From contig CANRQN010000002.1 of assembly GCA_947641575.1 (NCBI GenBank), forward strand, positions 72,494 through 113,641: a DNA stretch of 41,148 nucleotides, given 5' to 3'. The notes below the pieces were generated by a model. The model did no database searches and was not told the origin of the DNA. It worked only from the letters and a program-made list of their open reading frames with translations. The stretch is from an uncultured Clostridium sp. (GTDB lineage: Bacteria > Bacillota > Clostridia > TANB77 > CAG-508). The position numbers were made by a program, and so were the translations under genes. Of this stretch, positions 27,923-37,756 are shown piece after piece. The first letter of the stretch is position 1; each line of letters starts with the position of its first letter.

Positions 27923-28135
27923 CTAATTATTTTGTTCTTCTATATTTGTGCCATTATTATAATTATTTGTTTCTTCTGTATTTATAAAGTTATTTGCAAA
28001 ATATCCTGCTATAAATCCTATTATGAATATAATTATAATGATTACAATTGTTTTTAGTTTTTCTTGGCTTATGTACATATCTTTATCATATATTTTTACT
28101 CTTTCTTCATTTTCTTCTTTTTTGTTTTTCTCCAT
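27923..28135 (-). CDS. Small single-pass membrane protein, 70 aa
   Basis: The start at ATG 28135 (MEKNKKEENEERVKIYD) is eight bases after AGGAGG; a longer frame starting upstream is less likely. A charged cytoplasmic segment is followed by one helix (IVIIIIIFIIGFIAGYFA) and an Asn/Glu-rich tail. No family recognised. It is divergent from ispH. Confidence 0.65.
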   Translation of the reverse strand: MEKNKKEENEERVKIYDKDMYISQEKLKTIVIIIIIFIIGFIAGYFANNFINTEETNNYNNGTNIEEQNN

Positions 28136-28252
28136 ATGCATATCCTCCTTTGTGAAAAGTGATGTTTTTATTATACTATTTTTATTCATTAAAAGCAATC
28201 TCTTGACAACTTTTTTTTATTAATTTAAAATTAATTTATATGGGGAGGTCTT

Positions 28253-29107
28253 ATGAATATTATTGTTGGTAAAAATAGCGGTTTTTGTGCTGGTGTAAAA
28301 CATACTATTACAAGAACTGAAGAGGAACTTAATAAAAATACAAGTATTGATTGCTTAGGTGAAATTATTCATAACAAACAAGTTATAGAGAACTTAGAAA
28401 AGAAAGGTCTTAGAATTATTGACAATATAGAAGATGCTGATAAAAAAGTAATTATTCGTGCTCATGGAGTACCAAAAAAAGTGTATAGTTATGCAAGGAC
28501 ACATAATATAGAACTTATTGATTTAACATGTCCTAAAGTCTTAAAAATACATGATCAAGTTCAAAAATTTGCAAATGACAATTATTTTATTTTTTTATTT
28601 GGTGTTAAAAATCATCCAGAGACTATTGGTACTTATAGCTTTTGTGGTAATAATTCATATGTAATAGAAAATCAAGACGATATTTCTCCTGCTATTTCTC
28701 TTCTTAAATCTTCATCATTAAAAAATGTATTAATTATTTCTCAAACGACTTTTAGTATAAGCTTATTTGATGAACTTTTGAATGTTATCCGTGAAACACT
28801 TGAAAATAGATTTAGTCTTTATGTGGAAAGGAGTATTTGTAATGCTACGGATTTAAGACAGAAGGAAGCTACTGAACTCTCATCTAAGTCAGATTTAATG
28901 ATTATTATAGGCGGAAAAAATAGTTCTAATACAAAAAAACTATATGAGGTATCTAAGAAAAATTGTGAAAATGTTTTGCATATTCAAACTAAAGATGAAT
29001 TAGACAAGGATTTTATAAAAAATTTTAAAAATATTGGAATTATTGCAGGAGCATCAACTCCAAGCAATATTATAGAAGATGTAGTGTGCTTTTGTAAGTC
29101 GATTTAA
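28253..29107 (+). CDS. ispH: 4-hydroxy-3-methylbut-2-enyl diphosphate reductase
   Basis: IspH is the last enzyme of the MEP isoprenoid pathway and carries an iron-sulfur cluster bound by three Cys. The 284-residue protein shows all three (GFCAGVKHT, DLTCPKVLKIH, SICNATDLRQKEA) plus the substrate His residues (EIIHNKQV, RAHGVP, NHPETIGTY) and GGKNSSNTKKLYE. GGGAGG precedes the ATG. Its CGG triplets fall in safe phases (AGC GGT, ACG GAT, GGC GGA). Confidence 0.96.
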   Translation: MNIIVGKNSGFCAGVKHTITRTEEELNKNTSIDCLGEIIHNKQVIENLEKKGLRIIDNIEDADKKVIIRAHGVPKKVYSYARTHNIELIDLTCPKVLKIHDQVQKFANDNYFIFLFGVKNHPETIGTYSFCGNNSYVIENQDDISPAISLLKSSSLKNVLIISQTTFSISLFDELLNVIRETLENRFSLYVERSICNATDLRQKEATELSSKSDLMIIIGGKNSSNTKKLYEVSKKNCENVLHIQTKDELDKDFIKNFKNIGIIAGASTPSNIIEDVVCFCKSI

Positions 29108-29731
29108 ATTGAGATATAATCTTTTATGCTCTCATATTTAGATTCTCCAATGCCTGATACATTTTTTATATCTTGTATATTTTTAAATTTTCCATTCTCT
29201 TCTCTATATGTAATAATTTTTGAAGCTGTAGAGCTTCCGATTCCTGGAAGTTCTGTTAGTTTTTCTTTAGTTGCTGTATTTATATTTACTTTTTTACTTT
29301 CGATTCTATCTTTTTGTCCTTCTAAAACTTTTTCTCCTGCTTCACTTATTATAAATTCTTTTTGTTCTTCTTTGTCTTTTACAGATGGTATATATATTTT
29401 TTGTCCATCTTCTATTTCATAAGCTAAATTTACATCACTTAAGTCTGCTTCTTCTGTAGTTCCTCCTGCTGCATTTATCACATCATTTATTCTACTATTT
29501 TCTTTTACTTCTACAATTCCCTCATTTTTAACCGCTCCTGTTATATGCACTATAATTGTATTTTCCTTTGGTGCTTCTTTTACCATTTCTTCTTCACTTA
29601 TGTTTTCTGAAAAATCATTAAATTCATATACATCTTTTGTGCTAGTTATGTAGTAATATCCTATAATAACTACCCCTATTATCCCTCCGAACTATTATTA
29701 AAATCTTTTGTTTTTTACTTAGCATTTCCAT
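29104..29731 (-). CDS. ComEA-like DNA-binding protein, SLBB plus helix-hairpin-helix (one CGG recoding event)
   Basis: ComEA-type proteins bind DNA outside the membrane during uptake. Read through, it has 208 residues: a membrane anchor, an SLBB domain (IIVHITGAVKNEGIVEVKEN, INDVINAAGGTTEEADL, NLAYEIEDGQKIYIP) and two helix-hairpin-helix motifs (VNINTATKEKLTELPGIGS, IKNVSGIGESKYESI). The in-frame CGG is inside the anchor (plus-strand 29686-29689): skipping the C gives ILIIVGGIIGVVIIGYYYIT, a proper helix; otherwise the frame ends after 28 codons. ATG 29731 has AAGGAG. 628 minus 1 is 209 codons. Other com genes are not in the window. Its end overlaps the ispH stop. Confidence 0.9.
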
Positions 29732-29848
29732 AAAAATTCTCCTTTCAAATTTTATAATATTTTAGAAGAAAACTCTAAGAGCGTCCACAGGTATATTCAT
29801 TCTTAATCTTCTAATTTATTACAAATTCTTTTTTTATTTAATATATTA

Positions 29849-29878
29849 TTGAAAATCAAATACAATCTATGATAATAT
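29849..29878 (+). promoter_or_regulatory. Promoter very close to the dacF start
   Basis: TTGAAA (29849-29854) and TAATAT (29873-29878) have an 18-base spacer. Only nine bases separate the -10 from ATG 29888 and no ribosome site is visible, so the transcript may be leaderless. Confidence 0.5.
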
Positions 29879-29887
29879 TAATTTATT

Positions 29888-31006
29888 ATGAAGAAAACGT
29901 TAAATTGTATAATTGTAAATATTTTAATATTTCTATTTATTTTCTCTGGAACATGTTTTGCAAATGAGATTAGAAGCGAAGTAATTGTAGAAAATAAGAC
30001 TTCTTCGAATTCTCTAAATTCAAAGGTTTACTCAGATGCGGTAGTTTTATTAGAGAAAACTACTGGGGATATTTTATTTGAAAAAAATGCACATAAAAAA
30101 ATGTACCCTGCAAGTATTACCAAAATGTTAACTGCAATATTAGTGCTTGAAAATTGTGCTTTAGATGAAACTGTTAAAGTTTCTTCGTCTGCAGTAATTT
30201 CTGTTCCTCAAGGATATGTTAGAGCTCCTTTATTTGCTGGAGAAGAATTTAGTGTAGAGGAACTTCTTTATGCAATGCTCATTCCCTCTGCAAATGATGT
30301 AGCAAATGTTTTAGCTGAGCATGTTTCAGGCTCTGTCAAAAATTTTGCTGATTTAATGAATGAAAAAGCTCTTTCTTTAGGCATGACAAATTCTCACTTT
30401 ACAAATCCTAGTGGAATTCATGATGAGAATTTATATACAACTGCTTCTGATTTATCTATTCTTGCGAGATATGTGATAAAGAATGAAAAGTTCATGGAAA
30501 TTGCAAGTACTAAGTCATATAGGCTTAGGGGTACAAAGTTTTACTCTGCAAATGATAGATTTCTAAAAGCTTCAAATTTACTTTTAGACCCTAGTCAAAG
30601 TAGTTATTATTATAAATATGCAACTGGTATGAAAACTGGATTTACAGATCAGGCTGGTGACTCTTTAGTTGCTTCTGCTAAAAAAGATAATGTAGAATTT
30701 ATTGCAGTTTGTTTAAATGCTGGTACGCTTTCAAATGGTTTAAGAGAAAAATTTTTAGATTGTAAAACTTTATTTGATTTTGCTTTTGACAATTATACAG
30801 CATTTTATAAAGATTTGCAAGTAAAAATTGCAAATGATATTGAAAAAGCTACAACACAGAATTTAAGTTTAGAATATAAAAATAATTCTGTAAATATTTT
30901 TGATTATAAATTATATAGTAATATGGCCAAAGTTGTTTCTATTCTTATTATCATTATTGCTATGAAGTTAATATTTTTTAGAAAGAAAAAGAATAGAAGA
31001 AAATAG
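29888..31006 (+). CDS. dacF: D-alanyl-D-alanine carboxypeptidase (DacF/PBP5 type)
   Basis: This penicillin-binding protein trims the terminal D-Ala from peptidoglycan stem peptides. The 372-residue protein has a signal peptide (NCIIVNILIFLFIFSGTCFA), the catalytic SxxK in PASITKMLTAIL, SxN in PSANDVANVLAEH and KTG in YATGMKTGFTDQAG, then a C-terminal membrane helix (VVSILIIIIAMKLIFF) with a basic tail. In spore-formers such proteins often shape the cortex; which role this one has cannot be seen. It has no ribosome site before the ATG. Confidence 0.93.
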   Translation: MKKTLNCIIVNILIFLFIFSGTCFANEIRSEVIVENKTSSNSLNSKVYSDAVVLLEKTTGDILFEKNAHKKMYPASITKMLTAILVLENCALDETVKVSSSAVISVPQGYVRAPLFAGEEFSVEELLYAMLIPSANDVANVLAEHVSGSVKNFADLMNEKALSLGMTNSHFTNPSGIHDENLYTTASDLSILARYVIKNEKFMEIASTKSYRLRGTKFYSANDRFLKASNLLLDPSQSSYYYKYATGMKTGFTDQAGDSLVASAKKDNVEFIAVCLNAGTLSNGLREKFLDCKTLFDFAFDNYTAFYKDLQVKIANDIEKATTQNLSLEYKNNSVNIFDYKLYSNMAKVVSILIIIIAMKLIFFRKKKNRRK

Positions 31007-31086
31007 CTAAATATTAATCTATCAGAATTAAATAAGCTTTCTAAAAAATTAGGTGTTTATAATCAGATAACTATAAAAACATTATC

Positions 31087-31720
31087 TTATAATATTATAT
31101 TAAGAAGTAAATTATTTTCATACATCGCTTTGCAAATATGTGAACTTTCAATTTCTTTATAAATATTATTTTCTCCAAATATAGGTCTTGCTACACTTAT
31201 AACTGCAAGGAGTGCATATACAATTACAAATCCTTCTAAGATTCCATATATTGTTCCTCCGTGCTTTGTTGAATTGTTTTATTATTGGAATATTTTCAAC
31301 AAAATCCCCAAATAGCCTTATAAATATCATTAAAAGTTTTGTTATACCAAATAATCCTATCCATGTTCCTACTCTAACTATTGTAATTGCAAGCCCTTCT
31401 GAAATATATCCAGTGGTATTTTCTTTTACTCCGTCTGTATAGTTATCTATATAATTTTGCATTGTTTCTGTTATACTTTGTGTTTCTTTTTCTTCTTGTT
31501 CTTCTTTACTATATAGTTTTGATTGTATTGTTTCTTTTAAATTTGGCACAATTTCTGTATTTTCTATTATATGGTTAGAAATTGGTGTATATAAAATTAA
31601 TGCAACAATTAATGCTATGGCAAAACTAAGCAATCTAACAGCGACTTTTATAAGCCCTTTTTTATATCCTATTAATATGCATAGCATAATAAGTAAGATT
31701 ATGAAAATATCAGCAATCAT
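31087..31720 (-). CDS. CvpA family membrane protein (one CGG recoding event)
   Basis: CvpA-type proteins are multi-pass inner membrane proteins; the founder is needed for colicin V production. Read through, it has 210 residues with helices at IFIILLIMLCILIGY, LLSFAIALIVALILY and ITIVRVGTWIGLFGITKLL, and the signature around IPIIKQFNKAGGTIYGILEG. The in-frame CGG (plus-strand 31258-31261) lies in that signature; without skipping, the frame degenerates into a Cys/Arg-rich tail. Skipping the C gives KAGGTIYGILEGFVIVYALL and a fourth helix. 634 minus 1 is 211 codons. The next gene upstream ends 11 bases before it. Confidence 0.9.
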
Positions 31721-31731
31721 TAATTTTCCTC

Positions 31732-32901
31732 CTAAAATATTAATATTTTAACTCTATCACGATAAACAATTCCACATACAGAAGTTCCTAATGTTATTTC
31801 TTTTATCTCTTGATTAGATTTGTATTTCTTTTCTAGCCAGCCATTAAGATTTATAAAATGTATTTCTGTTCCTATATTTATAGCAGAAATATTGTTATAA
31901 CACACAATTTCTTTGACTGAACTGTCTACTTCATATATTGTTTCAGCTCCAGTCAATATATTTTTTAATATTATATCTGTTTTTGAACTAAATAAACCAG
32001 TAGATAACTCTTCTGCTCTCATTACATGACTTTTTAGATTTATATCTGCAATTTTAGCTTTTTCATTGAATTCTACTAAAACTGTATCTTTGTCCTCATA
32101 TATCATATGTATACTATTATCATATATGCATACAAGCTCTCCTTTTTCTTGATATTTTATATCTGTTATTATTTTATTAGTATCTTCAGTGTATCTATAT
32201 ACTACTGAATTTGCTGTATCCCCTTTTATAGCTTTTTCTATATCTATTATTTTTATACTAGATTCTATTAGTGCTCCACTTGTGTTTACTTCTGCTACTC
32301 CCAAATATTTCCTATCTAATGATATATCAGTATCTATTGCAATTGTTGATGCTAAATATGTTTTAAACAATTGAGTACCATTTTTATCAAAAGTTATAAT
32401 TATACTTTTGTAACTTGTCCCTGTTGTTATAATTGATACATCTCCTGCTCTACTTACATTTAATTTACTAATGTTTCCCTCTACTTTATTTTCCCAGAGC
32501 ACTCTATTGTCTTGTATTAAATATATTTTTTGCCCGTTTTTCTCAGCAATTGCTAAGTAATTACTATTTTTTGCATATATTGGATTACTTATAGAAATGT
32601 CTAATTCCGCTTCTTTACTAGCATAACTATTATATAAACTTAATTTACTATTTGAAAGTATTGATATGTATCTATCATATGCATATATCGTTTCAGGTTT
32701 ATCTACATCTAATTTTATAGTTGCAATGTCTTCTTCAGCCACCTCTTTTCTTAAAATATATATATTTATGAAATCCCTTGCATTTTCATTAAAAATGTAG
32801 GCAAGTGTTGTTATAGTTAATAAAAGCATTATAAATATTGCAAGAGCAATTAATAACTTATTTTTCAGTGACATTTTTCCTTTGAATTTTAGTATCTTCA
32901 T
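31732..32901 (-). CDS. DUF5711-like membrane-anchored protein, 389 aa
   Basis: The N-terminus has one membrane helix (LLIALAIFIMLLLTITTLAY). The outer part reads like a beta-propeller (repeated blocks such as IYAYDRYISILSNSKLSLYN, YLAIAEKNGQKIYLIQDN, KIIDIEKAIKG). I place it with the DUF5711 family of Clostridia, often found next to cvpA as here, from memory. Function unknown; a surface sensor or scaffold role would be inference. GGAGG precedes the ATG by five bases. Confidence 0.65.
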   Translation of the reverse strand: MKILKFKGKMSLKNKLLIALAIFIMLLLTITTLAYIFNENARDFINIYILRKEVAEEDIATIKLDVDKPETIYAYDRYISILSNSKLSLYNSYASKEAELDISISNPIYAKNSNYLAIAEKNGQKIYLIQDNRVLWENKVEGNISKLNVSRAGDVSIITTGTSYKSIIITFDKNGTQLFKTYLASTIAIDTDISLDRKYLGVAEVNTSGALIESSIKIIDIEKAIKGDTANSVVYRYTEDTNKIITDIKYQEKGELVCIYDNSIHMIYEDKDTVLVEFNEKAKIADINLKSHVMRAEELSTGLFSSKTDIILKNILTGAETIYEVDSSVKEIVCYNNISAINIGTEIHFINLNGWLEKKYKSNQEIKEITLGTSVCGIVYRDRVKILIF

Positions 32902-32967
32902 AATACCTCCATTAGTATAGACTTTTCTTCTTTTATATTTTATACTATTTATTTAATTAATACAAGT

Positions 32968-33979
32968 TTATTTCGCTTTTAAAATTATTAATAATTGTAT
33001 TAGTCCTAATATTCCAAAAACTGGATAGAGGCTATTTACTAAATTTGAAAATCCAAATAATGAAACAAATATAGCCGTAAAGCATATTAGCAAATTTACT
33101 TTCTTATATTTTGCTTTTGTTTTACATACATTGTTTAAAAAACCATATGCTGATGAAACCCCTGTTGTGATTATTGCACCTAATATTATTATTCCATATA
33201 AATATTTATATATTTTTCCCATTTTTCCGAGAGGCGTATACTGCTGGTAAGTCTATTTTACTTATGTCTGTATCTATCGTAAGTAATAGCATAAATACAA
33301 CACCTGAAAGTATTATCATTATTAATGTACATACTATTGCAATTTTAAATATATCTTTTTTTGTTTTTATATACATTTTCATTGGCAATAGTATAGAAAT
33401 TAGTGTTATTGAATTATAACTTGCATATAAAATGGCATTTGTATACCAAAAGTTTCCTCCTTTAATTTCTTTTATTTCTTCTATGTGAAAACACTGCACC
33501 CCTAAAACTACAAGTATAATAATTATTGATGGCATTAATATAGAATTTAATATTAGCACTCCTTTTATATCTTTATTTAATAAAAAATAACAAGATATTG
33601 ATATAAGTAAGCTAGATATAATTTGATTTATTCCAAATTCTTGTTTAAAATAAGCTGAAAATCCTGCACACATTACAAAAAACGTTATAAGTAAAAATAT
33701 GTTTATTATAAAGTTTAATATTATTTTTAAATCTATATTTTTTAACCTCAAATTTCCTATTATTACATCTAATAGTTCATCATAATGTTTTATATTATAT
33801 TTATTTATTATATTTAATGTTTTATAAATTGCATACCCAATAATACATGTAGATAGTATTATCCCTATAATCCCATACTTACCATGTACAAAAAAGAATG
33901 TATAAATTTCCTTTCCTGATGCAAATCCTGCCCCTACAATAGCACCTATTATTACAAATATACAACTTAAAATTTTCAT
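32968..33979 (-). CDS. YkvI family membrane protein (one CGG recoding event)
   Basis: This multi-pass protein of the YkvI/COG3949 group resembles amino-acid transporters; the substrate is unknown. The N-terminus has the marker IIGAIVGAGFASGKEIYTFF, followed by about nine more hydrophobic helices. An in-frame CGG at plus-strand 33226-33229 ends the frame after four further codons; skipping the C gives LPAVYASGKMGKIYKYLYG and three more helices. 1,012 minus 1 is 337 codons, 336 residues. Its ribosome site GAGGAG lies in the 3' arm of a perfect 12-base hairpin (33985-34015). Confidence 0.9.
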
Positions 33980-33984
33980 AAAAC

Positions 33985-34015
33985 AAGCTCCTCATAAAAT
34001 CTATATGAGGAGCTT
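33985..34015 (-). promoter_or_regulatory. Hairpin hiding the ykvI ribosome site
   Basis: AAGCTCCTCATA and TATGAGGAGCTT form a perfect 12-base stem with a seven-base loop, between the GldG-like gene and ykvI. The ykvI GAGGAG is entirely within the stem. It may terminate the upstream operon, limit ykvI translation, or both. Confidence 0.65.
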
Positions 34016-34031
34016 ACATTTTTTATTCTGC

Positions 34032-35486
34032 TTATTTCTTTCTTCTTCTTAGCTGCCATACTACTATTCCTAGTAATATTATAAATATTGGTAATGCAAA
34101 TATTATAGTTTTTATTAGTCTATCTTGTGATTCTGTTGCTGTATACTGAGTTATTTTCATTTCTTTTCTTAGCACTAATTCATCTTCTACTTCTGAAAGG
34201 TGTGCTACTGAACTTAAAGCAAACTCTAAATTATCACGCATACCTATAGCAATTACTTGTGATGATCCTGTATTTATTACTCTATCTGTTACAAATAGAT
34301 TGTTTGCAATTACTATAAGTTTTGAATTTCCCTTTCCTTCTTCTGTACTTTGCTTTTCTAGTATTGCTCCAACTATACTTGCTTCAACTTTTTCTCCTTC
34401 TGCTGGAACACCACTTGGATCTTGTATATTTGTTCTATAAAATGATGTTTCTCCTGTTGTAAGTAAATCTATTTTCTTTACATTTAAACTACTTAAATCT
34501 TCTACAAATTCTAACTTTCCTGTATCTAATAAAAGTACTGATTTAATGTTTTTAGTAACATCTGAATTTGCTATGCTAGGAAGAACTAAATCTGCACTTC
34601 CTAATGCCATTTTAGATTTATCTTGTTCTATGACAATTCCATCTTGTCTTATATTTACTCCATATACATCTAATACTGATTTTATATAAGGCATTTCTCC
34701 TTCTGCAGAATACGGATCACTAAGCCAAAGTATATTTCCCCCATTTGCTATATATTTTTTTATTGCATTTGCTTCTGGTTCTGTAAAATCTTTTTTAGGT
34801 GATGCAATTATTAGTGCATTACAGTCTTCTGGTATGTCTCCTGCTGATAATAAGTCTATTTCTTTTACTTGATAATTTTCTAGTTCTAAATATTGTTTTA
34901 AGAAAGTCATTTCAGTTTCTGTACTATATTCTCCATGTCCTACTAGTGTATATATTGCTGTAGTCTTTCCTATTGATGAAACAGCAATTATACTGTTTGT
35001 AAATCTTTGTTCTGTTAAATCTATATTATTCCCTGTACTATAGTCAGATGTATAAAAGTCATAATATGTTAGTGTTTTGCTTTTATTGCCTGATTCAATT
35101 ATTACTGTATAATATCCACTTTCCACATTATATTTTGATACTAAATCTGGTCTGTCTTCAGTATTTATTAATTCTACTGTTATATTTTTATTTACTTTCG
35201 TATATTCTTTTGCAAGTTCTGCAATTACATCTCTATCATTATAATCAAACATATATATGTTAATTTTGTCTGTTTCTGGTAATTGCTTTATTTTTTCTTT
35301 TGATTCATCTGTTAAACTATATAACTGCTCTTTTGTTAAGTCTATATCTTTTGGATCTAATTTTTGTATAAGCATATTTATTCCTATAAATATAGCTACT
35401 ATAATTCCAATTAGGATTATTGTTTTACTTGTGTCTTTTAACCATTTTGATTTTAATATATTAATCATGTTTTTTAATTTTTCCAA
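34032..35486 (-). CDS. GldG-like ABC transporter auxiliary protein
   Basis: GldG-family proteins accompany Gld-type ABC-2 transporters. The 484-residue protein has an N-terminal helix (TIILIGIIVAIFIGINMLI), a large outer domain with GldG features (TAIYTLVGHGEYSTE, DCNALIIASPKKDFTEPEAN, GGNILWLSDPYS) and a C-terminal helix (TIIFALPIFIILLGIVVWQL) with RRRKK. It starts at a TTG (35486), seven bases after GAGGTG, 14 bases past the permease stop. No CGG codon. Confidence 0.85.
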   Translation of the reverse strand: MEKLKNMINILKSKWLKDTSKTIILIGIIVAIFIGINMLIQKLDPKDIDLTKEQLYSLTDESKEKIKQLPETDKINIYMFDYNDRDVIAELAKEYTKVNKNITVELINTEDRPDLVSKYNVESGYYTVIIESGNKSKTLTYYDFYTSDYSTGNNIDLTEQRFTNSIIAVSSIGKTTAIYTLVGHGEYSTETEMTFLKQYLELENYQVKEIDLLSAGDIPEDCNALIIASPKKDFTEPEANAIKKYIANGGNILWLSDPYSAEGEMPYIKSVLDVYGVNIRQDGIVIEQDKSKMALGSADLVLPSIANSDVTKNIKSVLLLDTGKLEFVEDLSSLNVKKIDLLTTGETSFYRTNIQDPSGVPAEGEKVEASIVGAILEKQSTEEGKGNSKLIVIANNLFVTDRVINTGSSQVIAIGMRDNLEFALSSVAHLSEVEDELVLRKEMKITQYTATESQDRLIKTIIFALPIFIILLGIVVWQLRRRKK

Positions 35487-35500
35487 TCTATTTCACCTCT

Positions 35501-36188
35501 TTATTTCAAACTCTTTTTTCTCTGAAGCACTGTTATTGTGAGCAATGTAAATAATAATGTTTGTGAAAGTAATCCGGATAGTGTCTGCTACAGGTATTAT
35601 TCCATCTACAAATTTCTGGAATAAGTTTATTGGTGATAATATTAAAAATACATCTGATAAATTTGGTAAAAACCATGTTGCAAGCAAGCATATTATTGTT
35701 CCTATTCCTGCAATTATTTGGTTTTCTGTTAGGCTTGATACAAATCCTCCAAATGATATATATGACATTGCAAGTAGTATAAATCCAATTAATACTGATA
35801 TTGTTTCTGCTACATTTGTAATTTCTCCTGCAAAACAGCAAAGAATCACATAGTATACAAGTGATATTATTTCTGTTATTACGATTACTGCAAGTGCTGC
35901 TATAAACTTCCCTATTACAATTCCTGTTATACTTCTTGATGATGTAAATAATAATGTTTCTGTTCCATTTTTTCTCTCCCCTGCAAACATTCCCATTGTG
36001 AGTAATGCTATTGTAAATGTTAAAAGTTCTGTTGTATAATAAAATAGCCTTGAATATTGCACACTTCCTGCACCATATGAAAATATATAGAAAAATATAC
36101 TAGACATTAATATAAATGCACCTATAAATACATATCCAAGCGGAGATAAAAAGTATGTTTTAAATTCTTTTTTTATAATCGCCCACAT
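35501..36188 (-). CDS. ABC-2 transporter permease, GldF-like (one CGG recoding event)
   Basis: This is the permease of the three-gene ABC system, with six predicted helices (GYVFIGAFILMSSIFFYIF, FTIALLTMGMFAGERKNGTE and others). An in-frame CGG lies near the end (plus-strand 35573-35576). Unshifted reading gives a polar tail (RITFTNIIIYIAHNNS) and stops at 35493. Skipping the C gives DTIGLLSQTLLFTLLTITVL followed by QRKKSLK, the expected last helix and basic end, and stops at 35501 (688 minus 1 is 229 codons). Both frames are open, so a plain ORF search would not flag this case. Its ATG overlaps the ATPase stop by one base (TAATG). Confidence 0.9.
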
Positions 36189-37211
36189 TATTTATCCCCT
36201 CCTTCTTCTTTCTTTTTGTTTTTTCCTTTTTTCTCTTCTGTGCTTTTTTTATTTTTTTCATTTTCTTCTTCTGATTTTTGTTTATCTATTAAATTTATAA
36301 ATGCTTCTTCAAGTGTTGCTTCTGACTTTTTTAGTTCGAAAATTGTTATTCCATTTTTTGCCAAACATTCAAATACTTCTTTTCTTATATCCTTTTCATT
36401 TTCTGAAACTATGCTATATTCTTTAGTTCCATCTTGCAACTTTTTAATTAATTTTATCTGTTTTACATTTTTAATGTTTTTCATAGTTTCTTCTATTTTG
36501 TTTTCAGGATCTTCTACTGTAACTAATAATGATTTTTCTTCTTTTACTTTATCTTCAAGGTTCTCTGGTGTATCTATTGCAACTAAGTTTCCTTTATTTA
36601 TTATTATAACTTTTTCACATATTTGACTTATTTCTGATAATATATGTGAACTTAGTATTACTGTATGATCTTTGCCAAGTGTTTTTATTAACTTTCTAAT
36701 TTGAATTACTTGCTTTGGATCAAGTCCTACTGTTGGCTCATCTAGTATTAGTACTTTAGGATTTCCAACAAGTGCTCCTGCCATACTTACACGCTGTTTA
36801 TATCCTCTAGAAAGATTTCTAATTAGTTTGTCTTGTACATCTTCTATATCTACTTCTTTTAGTATTCTTTCTACTTCTTCTTTTCTCTCTTTCTTTTTTA
36901 CTCCCTTTAGCTCTGCCATATAGCTTATAAATTCTTTTGGTGTTAGTTCATTATATAGTGGTGTTGTTTCTGGCATGTATCCAATCTCTCTTTTAGCTTT
37001 TTTTGCTTTTTTACTTACATCATATCCATTTATCTCAATTGTTCCAGATGTTGATTCTATAAATCCTGTTATCATGTTCATTGTAGTTGTTTTTCCTGCT
37101 CCGTTTGGTCCTAAAAATCCTACAATTTCTCCGTTCTTTTATTTCAAAGCTTATGTTATTTACTGCAGTATATCCATTGTACTTTTTAGTAACATTTTCT
37201 ACTTTTATCAA
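36188..37211 (-). CDS. ABC transporter ATP-binding protein, Gld/ABC-2 type (one CGG recoding event)
   Basis: This ATPase powers the permease encoded just downstream. Read through, it has 340 residues: Walker A GPNGAGKTTTMNM, Q-loop region REIGYMPETTPLY, signature LSRGYKQRVSMAGAL, Walker B VLILDEPTVGLDP, the His switch in ILSSHILSE, and a Lys/Glu-rich C-terminal extension. It starts at TTG 37211, seven bases after AGGAGG. At plus-strand 37130-37133 an in-frame CGG (IKE-CGGA) would lose Walker A and everything after. Skipping the C gives ISFEIKEGEIVGFLGPNGAG. 1,024 minus 1 is 341 codons. An ATPase starting at the later ATG 37081 would lack Walker A and be inactive. Confidence 0.95.
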
Positions 37212-37342
37212 AGTTCTTCCTCCTTGTTTCCTAATAAAATTATTTTTATCTTACCATTTGTGAAAAATAAATTCAATACTTTCACATAAATTTCACATTC
37301 TATTTACGGAAATAGCACTTTTGAAATTTTTTTATAAAATTA

Positions 37343-37371
37343 TTGACAAGTATAGATTTTTGTGTTATTAT
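37343..37371 (+). promoter_or_regulatory. Promoter of tRNA-Arg(UCU)
   Basis: TTGACA (37343-37348) and TATTAT (37366-37371) have a 17-base spacer, ending 17 bases before the tRNA. Confidence 0.7.
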
Positions 37372-37388
37372 AATTTAGTATTCTTTAT

Positions 37389-37494
<106 letters not shown>

Positions 37495-37498
37495 AAAA

Positions 37499-37553
37499 AA
37501 GATAATAAGTCTATTTTAGTATCATTTACTGAAAATAGACTTATTATCTTTTT
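37499..37553 (+). terminator. Terminator downstream of tRNA-Arg(UCU)
   Basis: AAGATAATAAGTCTATTTT and its perfect reverse complement form a 19-base stem, followed by TTT. It is strong and could act in both directions. Confidence 0.85.
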
Positions 37554-37582
37554 AGATGTACTATTCTACATCAAGGGGTATT

Positions 37583-37756
37583 CTAAGAATCTGTATCCCA
37601 ACCCTTAAAAGGTGGTATACGTTTGGCAATAAGTTCTGCTTCGCTAAGTTCCCTACCTTTCTCTTGAGTTATATCAGGATCTTTCTCCACGAACTCTCTA
37701 AATTTTTCTGACAAATACTCTTCGTAAGTTTGCTCATGGCTGTAAAAAATTCCCAT
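37583..37756 (-). CDS. Small hypothetical protein, 57 aa
   Basis: The start ATG 37756 (MGIFYSHEQTYEEYLSEKF) lies about nine bases after AGGGAG. It is charged, without a signal or helix, and ends IPPFKGWDTDS. No family recognised. It sits between the tRNA-Arg terminator and the relB-like gene. Confidence 0.55.
   Translation of the reverse strand: MGIFYSHEQTYEEYLSEKFREFVEKDPDITQEKGRELSEAELIAKRIPPFKGWDTDS

Noticed and set aside
35493..35600. Unshifted C-terminus of the ABC permease
   Set aside because: It gives a polar tail where the family has a final helix; the +1 frame supplies it.
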